Shown: piece by piece, positions 30,790-35,190 of the stretch
How positions within the stretch are numbered: position 1 is the first letter of the stretch
How the letters are laid out: each line of letters opens with the position of its first letter
DNA from: Alphaproteobacteria bacterium UBA6411
GTDB lineage: Bacteria; Pseudomonadota; Alphaproteobacteria; CAAGCB01; CAG-977
DNA: 35,190 nt
Direction of reading: 5' to 3'
Assembly (NCBI GenBank): GCA_002438565.1
Contig: DJPN01000034.1
Span: forward strand, 1 to 35,190
The notes under the pieces: model-generated
What the model saw: the letters and a program-made list of their open reading frames with translations, nothing else
Database searches by the model: none
Told to the model about the DNA's origin: nothing
Made by a program: the position numbers and the translations under genes

Positions 30790-33700
30790 TTATTTTTCTT
30801 CGGCCAAGTGTTCGTACAGTTTGCGGCGTTCTTCCACCTGTTCCTGCGCGAATTTGACCAAGTTTTCGTAGCGTTCCGGATTGGTCTTTTTGACAATCTG
30901 GAAGCGCGTTTCGTTAGCCATATAGTCAGCCATGGCTTTCGACGGAGCTTTGGAGTCCAACTGCAAGCCCGGTTTGCCTTCACGCACGCGGCGCGGGTCA
31001 AAACGGTACAGAGGCCAGAAGCCCGCTTCAACCGCGGCTTTCTGGTGATCCAAGCCCTGTTCGCCGATTTCAAAGCCTTGGGCGATACAATGCGAGTACG
31101 CGATAATCAAGGACGGACCGTTGAAAGATTCGGCTTCAACCATCGCTTTGATAACCTGCGCGTCGTTCGCGCCCAAAGCAACCTGAGCGACATAGACGTT
31201 TTCGGACGACATGGCAATCATGCCCAAGTCTTTGCGGGGCAAAGACTTGCCTGCAACCGCGAATTTGGCGGACGCGCCAATCGGGGTCGCTTTGGACTGC
31301 TGACCGCCCGTGTTGGAGTAAACGCCGGTATCCATGACCAGAATGTTGACATTCTTGCCCGAATACAGAACGTGGTCCAAACCGCCGTAGCCGATATCGT
31401 AAGCCCAGCCGTCGCCGCCCAGCGTCCAAACGGATTTTTCAACAAAGTAATCCGCCAAGCCGTTCAGCGTTTTCGCCGCTTCCGAATTCATCGAAGCCAG
31501 TTTGGCTTTCAACGCTTCGACGCGGGCGCGCTGTTCTTGAATTTCGGCATCGTTCGTCTGGGACGCGGTCAAAATCGCGTTCGTCAAATCGCCGCCGACT
31601 TCGCTTTCCAAGTCTTTAATCAACTGGTGAGCGTAGTTTTTCTGGAAGTCGATGGACAAACGCATGCCCAAACCGAATTCCGCGGCGTCTTCAAACAGCG
31701 AGTTCGACCAAGCCGGACCGCGGCCGTTCGCGTCTTTCGCGTACGGGGTGGTCGGCAGGTTGCCGCCGTAAATGGACGAGCAGCCCGTCGCGTTCGCAAT
31801 CATCAAACGATCGCCGAACAACTGAGTCAGCAATTTGACATACGGCGTTTCGCCGCAGCCTGCGCAAGAACCGGAGAATTCAAACAACGGACGCAGCAGC
31901 TGGACGTTTTTGACCAGTTTCTTTTCAATCTTGGTGCGATCAACATCCGGCAAGGACAAGAAGAAGTCGAAGTTCGTCTTTTCCTGTTCCAGATGAGCCG
32001 CAATCGGCTGCATGTTGATGGCTTTCTTTTCGGGGTCGGCTTTGTTCTTGGCGGGGCAAGCGTGCGTGCACAGCGAGCAGCCCGTGCAGTCTTCCGGCGC
32101 GACCTGAATGATGAAAGCGGAATCCGTGAACTCTTTACCCTTGAAAGCGGCGGATTTGAAACCCGCGGGAGCTTTCTTCAGATCTTCGTTAGTGGCGACT
32201 TTGGCGCGGATTGCCGCGTGCGGGCAAACCATGGCGCACTTGCCGCATTGGATACAGGTTTCGGGATCCCAAACGGGAATGTCGGACGCGATGCAGCGTT
32301 TTTCGTACTGCGTCGTCGCCGTCGGCCACGTGCCGTCAGCCGTCCATCCGAAATCGGACACTTTCAGTTCTTCGCCCTTGCCTTCCAAAATCTTGCCGGC
32401 GACTTTCTTCACGACTTCGGGAGCCGTTTCGGGAACGCCCGGCAGACGTTTGAATTTGGAGGTCGGTTTGTCGGTGATTTTGATTTCGTGCAAGTGAGCC
32501 AAAGACGCATCCACCGCGGCGAAGTTTTTGTCAACCAGCGCCTGACCTTTTTTCATATAGGTCTTTTCAATGGATTTCTTAATCGCCTTGATGGCTTCGT
32601 CGCGGGGCAGAACGCCCGACAGAGCGAAGTAGCAGGTCTGCATAATCGTGTTGATGCGGCGGCCCATGCCCGTCTGTTTCGCGACTTCGACAGCGTCAAT
32701 CGAATACAGTTTCAAGTGTTTTTTGATGATTTCTTCCTGAACTTCGACCGGCAGGTGATCCCAAACTTCTTCCGCTTTGAACGGAGCGTTCAACAGGAAC
32801 ACGGCGCCGTCTTTCGCCTGCGCCAGCATGTCGATTTTTTCCAAGAACGGGAAATGGTGGCATGCAACAAAGTCCGCTTTGTTAATCAAATACGGCGCAT
32901 TGATGACGTGGTTTGCGAAACGCAGGTGCGACGTGGTCATCGCGCCCGATTTTTTCGAGTCGTACACAAAGTACGCCTGACCGTAAACGCCGTCTTCGCC
33001 AGCGATAATCTTAATCGAGTTCTTGTTCGCGCCGACCGTGCCGTCAGCACCCAAACCGAAGAAGATGGCGCGTTTGACGTCTTCGTCTTCGATGTCGAAC
33101 GAATTGTCGACGTCCAAAGACAAATGCGTCACATCGTCCGTCAAACCGACCGTGAAGCGGGTCTTGGGTTCGGCTTTTTCGGCGTTTTCAAACACGGCTT
33201 TCGCCATGGCGGGAGTGTATTCCTTGGAAGACAGACCGTAGCGGCCGCCGATGACGCGCGGCATGGATTTCAGCTTGCCTGCCGCAAAAGCGTCGGCAAC
33301 GGCGGAAACGACATCCAGGAACAACGGTTCGCCTTGCGCGCCCGCTTCTTTCGTACGGTCCATGACGGCAATCGTTTTGACCGTGGCGGGCAGAGCTTTA
33401 ATCAGTTCCTCCGCAGGGAACGGACGATACAGGTGAATCTTGACGACACCGTATTTTTTGTCTTTCAAATGGGCAACCGTGGCTTCGGTCGTATCGGCGC
33501 CCGACCCCATGATAACGACGACCTGTTCGGCATCTTTCGCACCGACATAGTCGACCAAGTGGTACTGGCGCCCCGTGATTTCGGCGTATTTGTCCATCGC
33601 TTCTTGAACGACCGCGCCGCATTTTTCATAATACGGGTTGGCGGCTTCACGAATCTGGAAGAACACGTCGGGATTCTGCGCCGTACCGCGCAAGACGGGG

Positions 33701-34344
33701 TGATCCGGCGTCAAAGCGTGTTCACGGTTGAAGTCCATCGGCAGACCTTTGACGAATTCGCGCAGCTGGTCATCGGAAATGACTTCGATTTTGTTGATTT
33801 CGTGCGAAGTGCGGAAACCGTCAAAGAAGTGCATGAACGAAACGCGGGATTTCATCGTGGCGTACTGAGCAATCGCCGCCATGTCCTGCGCTTCCTGCAC
33901 GTTGTTCGAGCACAGCATCGCAAAGCCCGTCTGACGGCAAGCCATCACGTCGGAGTGGTCGCCGAAAATCGACAAAGCGTGCGTCGCAACGGCGCGCGCG
34001 GCGACATGCATAACGAACGGCGTCAATTCGCCCGCGATTTTGTACAGGTTCGGAATCATCAGCAGCAAGCCTTGCGACGCCGTAAAGGTCGTCGTCAAAG
34101 CGCCCGCCTGCAAAGAACCGTGAACAGCACCGATAGCACCCGCTTCGGACTGCATTTCATAGATTTCGGGAACTTTGCCCCAAATGTTTTTGACGCCTTG
34201 AGCCGCCCATGCGTCCGCCCATTCGCCCATCGGGGACGACGGGGTAATCGGGTAGATAACGGCGACTTCGTTCAGACGATGCGCAACACCCGCCGCGGCT
34301 TCGTTTGCGTCCATCATCTTCATTTTTTGGTTTTTATCCGCCAT
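30790..34344 (-). CDS. nifJ: Pyruvate:ferredoxin (flavodoxin) oxidoreductase
   Basis: 1184 aa from ATG 34344, with GGAG 9 nt upstream; the frame is open to 34767, but that part lies over the intergenic region and rnhB. The enzyme oxidises pyruvate to acetyl-CoA and CO2 and passes electrons to ferredoxin or flavodoxin, typical of anaerobes. Domain I begins with MMDANEAAAGVAHRLNEVAVIYPITPSSPMGEW. Two 4Fe-4S motifs, CIQCGKCAMVCPH (about 695-708) and CTGCSLCTHACPAK (about 754-768), precede CAGCGETPY (about 825) and the TPP-binding part with GGDGWAYDIGYGG and VYSNTGGQ. All domains of the single-chain form are in order and the length fits (E. coli YdbK is 1174 aa). Single gene with its own terminator. 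Confidence 0.97.
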   Translation of the reverse strand: MADKNQKMKMMDANEAAAGVAHRLNEVAVIYPITPSSPMGEWADAWAAQGVKNIWGKVPEIYEMQSEAGAIGAVHGSLQAGALTTTFTASQGLLLMIPNLYKIAGELTPFVMHVAARAVATHALSIFGDHSDVMACRQTGFAMLCSNNVQEAQDMAAIAQYATMKSRVSFMHFFDGFRTSHEINKIEVISDDQLREFVKGLPMDFNREHALTPDHPVLRGTAQNPDVFFQIREAANPYYEKCGAVVQEAMDKYAEITGRQYHLVDYVGAKDAEQVVVIMGSGADTTEATVAHLKDKKYGVVKIHLYRPFPAEELIKALPATVKTIAVMDRTKEAGAQGEPLFLDVVSAVADAFAAGKLKSMPRVIGGRYGLSSKEYTPAMAKAVFENAEKAEPKTRFTVGLTDDVTHLSLDVDNSFDIEDEDVKRAIFFGLGADGTVGANKNSIKIIAGEDGVYGQAYFVYDSKKSGAMTTSHLRFANHVINAPYLINKADFVACHHFPFLEKIDMLAQAKDGAVFLLNAPFKAEEVWDHLPVEVQEEIIKKHLKLYSIDAVEVAKQTGMGRRINTIMQTCYFALSGVLPRDEAIKAIKKSIEKTYMKKGQALVDKNFAAVDASLAHLHEIKITDKPTSKFKRLPGVPETAPEVVKKVAGKILEGKGEELKVSDFGWTADGTWPTATTQYEKRCIASDIPVWDPETCIQCGKCAMVCPHAAIRAKVATNEDLKKAPAGFKSAAFKGKEFTDSAFIIQVAPEDCTGCSLCTHACPAKNKADPEKKAINMQPIAAHLEQEKTNFDFFLSLPDVDRTKIEKKLVKNVQLLRPLFEFSGSCAGCGETPYVKLLTQLFGDRLMIANATGCSSIYGGNLPTTPYAKDANGRGPAWSNSLFEDAAEFGLGMRLSIDFQKNYAHQLIKDLESEVGGDLTNAILTASQTNDAEIQEQRARVEALKAKLASMNSEAAKTLNGLADYFVEKSVWTLGGDGWAYDIGYGGLDHVLYSGKNVNILVMDTGVYSNTGGQQSKATPIGASAKFAVAGKSLPRKDLGMIAMSSENVYVAQVALGANDAQVIKAMVEAESFNGPSLIIAYSHCIAQGFEIGEQGLDHQKAAVEAGFWPLYRFDPRRVREGKPGLQLDSKAPSKAMADYMANETRFQIVKKTNPERYENLVKFAQEQVEERRKLYEHLAEEK

Positions 34345-34381
34345 GGATTTACTCTCCAAGAAATTAGAAAAAACAATGTGT

Positions 34382-34421
34382 TTCGGGAAGATTTTTTCCG
34401 AAAACGCCTGCCAATCAGGCG
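34382..34421. repeat. Inverted repeats in the nifJ leader
   Basis: Two inverted repeats lie between nifJ and rnhB: TTTCGG/CCGAAA (34381-34386 with 34398-34403) and CGCCTG/CAGGCG (34405-34410 with 34416-34421). They could be operators or mRNA hairpins in the nifJ leader. No clear -35/-10 pair for nifJ was found in 34345-34500. Confidence 0.35.
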
Positions 34422-34510
34422 CTTTGACAGCTTTTCCCGACCGCATGCCGGCTACTTTAACCCACAAAAGCAGCAGCTTCAATACTTTTTTAATGAAATG
34501 TTGAACGATT

Positions 34511-34519
34511 TGGCATAAT
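34511..34519 (+). promoter_or_regulatory. Extended -10 promoter for rnhB
   Basis: TGG directly followed by CATAAT (34514-34519), 23 nt before the rnhB ATG; the -35 position is weak. Confidence 0.4.
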
Positions 34520-34542
34520 CTTTTTGACGGAAGGAAACGCTC

Positions 34543-35169
34543 ATGCCCGATTTTTCGTTTGAACAAAACATCCCCGATTTGTTTGCCCCCGTCAACGGAT
34601 TGGTTGCGGGCGTTGACGAAGCGGGGCGCGGTCCGTGGGCAGGTCCCGTCGTCGCGGGCGCGGTGATTTTTCCGAACCTTGAAATTTCGGAGCATTTGTG
34701 CGAAACGCTGAACGATTCCAAAAAACTGACCGCCGCAAAACGCGAAGCTTTGTTCGACGAACTGCATCAGTCGAACGCGCTTATCGGCTGCGGCAGCGCA
34801 AGCGTTGAGGAAATCGACACGTTAAATATATTGCAGGCGACTTTTCTGGCAATGCGGCGCGCAATCGGCGCCCTGCCCGTCAAGCCCGAATACGCGCTGA
34901 TTGACGGCAACAAAGTGCCGCCGAACCTGCCCTGCCCCGCACAGGCCGTTATCAAGGGCGACGCCTTGAGTTTATCCGTCGCCGCCGCTTCGATTATCGC
35001 GAAAGTCACCCGTGACCGGCTGATGACCGAATTGGCGAAAGAATTTCCGTACTACGGCTGGGAGAACAACGCAGGCTACGGCACGAAAGCGCATCAAGAC
35101 GGATTGAAAACGCACGGCATTTGCATCCATCACCGCAAATCCTACGCCCCGATTAAAAAGTTTTTGTAA
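34543..35169 (+). CDS. rnhB: Ribonuclease HII
   Basis: 208 aa, complete. Removes RNA from RNA-DNA hybrids, including single ribonucleotides in DNA. Catalytic residues are visible: D25 and E26 in GVDEAGRGPWAGPV, D121 in ALIDGNKV and D140 in KGDALSLSVAAASIIAKVTRD. DSKKL (58-62), the GYGTKAH block and the final HHRKSYAP are also typical. GGAAGGAAA lies a few nt before the ATG. Divergent from nifJ. The last bases of the window, after the TAA, contain GACCCCCGCG and may start a terminator that is cut off. Confidence 0.97.
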   Translation: MPDFSFEQNIPDLFAPVNGLVAGVDEAGRGPWAGPVVAGAVIFPNLEISEHLCETLNDSKKLTAAKREALFDELHQSNALIGCGSASVEEIDTLNILQATFLAMRRAIGALPVKPEYALIDGNKVPPNLPCPAQAVIKGDALSLSVAAASIIAKVTRDRLMTELAKEFPYYGWENNAGYGTKAHQDGLKTHGICIHHRKSYAPIKKFL

Positions 35170-35190
35170 TAAAAAGAGACCCCCGCGTAA

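Noticed and set aside
30430..34518. 1362-codon plus-strand open frame
   Set aside because: It lies opposite nifJ, whose domains and Fe-S motifs are unmistakable. The antisense product is Arg/Phe/Gln-rich with no domain, has no ribosome site, and also crosses an unrelated gene at its start.
1..35190. CRISPR arrays, insertion sequences, tRNA or rRNA genes
   Set aside because: No regularly spaced repeats, transposase motifs, tRNA T-arm patterns or rRNA stretches were seen on either strand.

Overview
The window looks like part of the chromosome of an alphaproteobacterium, probably an anaerobic or microaerobic, host-associated (gut-type) lineage. The support is family content: an AlgH/YqgE protein, the bacterial aspartate/glutamate leucyltransferase Bpt, a sufBCDS-sufT cluster, a DipM/NlpD-like LytM protein, a MoxR/DUF58/DUF4381 module, and large autotransporters. 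A full-length pyruvate:ferredoxin (flavodoxin) oxidoreductase points to low-oxygen metabolism. The lineage is inferred from these families; no rRNA or tRNA gene was found to confirm it.

Layout. 1-275: the 3' end of an autotransporter barrel gene, then a bidirectional terminator. 321-1310: nlpD/dipM-like lipoprotein on the minus strand. 1431-4974: pepN, a small exported protein and ybaK in one ATGA-coupled plus-strand operon. 4947-7337: a ScsB/DsbD-like thiol-disulfide membrane protein, divergent from algH (7409-7963). 7960-10442: metG and a membrane-anchored protein with a possible SNase-like tail. 10557-11114: a GNAT acetyltransferase. 11109-19724: one long minus-strand array, sufB-sufC-sufD-sufS, a 45-aa Cys-rich gene, sufT, a GT87-like membrane protein, moxR, DUF58 and DUF4381. 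19876-20952: a membrane PAS-GGDEF protein with a degenerate active site but an intact I-site motif. 21028-25798: two tandem paralogous autotransporters, the first almost without a passenger, the second with a passenger of about 540 residues. 25832-26018: a small plus-strand unit that may encode a 25-aa hydrophobic peptide. 26017-30674: ppa, a hypothetical gene with yjbQ, bpt, a DUF3800 gene and two hypothetical genes. 30790-34344: nifJ. 34543-35169: rnhB.

The most unusual signal is the 5' leader of the first autotransporter (about 21063-21358). A good sigma70-type promoter precedes a hairpin with a perfect 10-bp stem, then a 113-nt element closed by a perfect 10-bp helix and holding nested helices plus a possible 6-bp pseudoknot. 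An intrinsic terminator follows, and then an anti-Shine-Dalgarno/Shine-Dalgarno pair. The closing helix cannot coexist with the terminator or with the SD-blocking helix. That is the logic of a riboswitch or attenuator, and I do not recognise its class.

How the genes fit together. The SUF genes assemble Fe-S clusters, which PFOR needs in quantity (several 4Fe-4S clusters). The NlpD-like protein, the MoxR module, the ScsB-like protein and the autotransporters all act in the envelope. PepN, Bpt, YbaK, MetRS, RNase HII and pyrophosphatase are housekeeping. All functional calls rest on reading motifs by eye; no database search was run.
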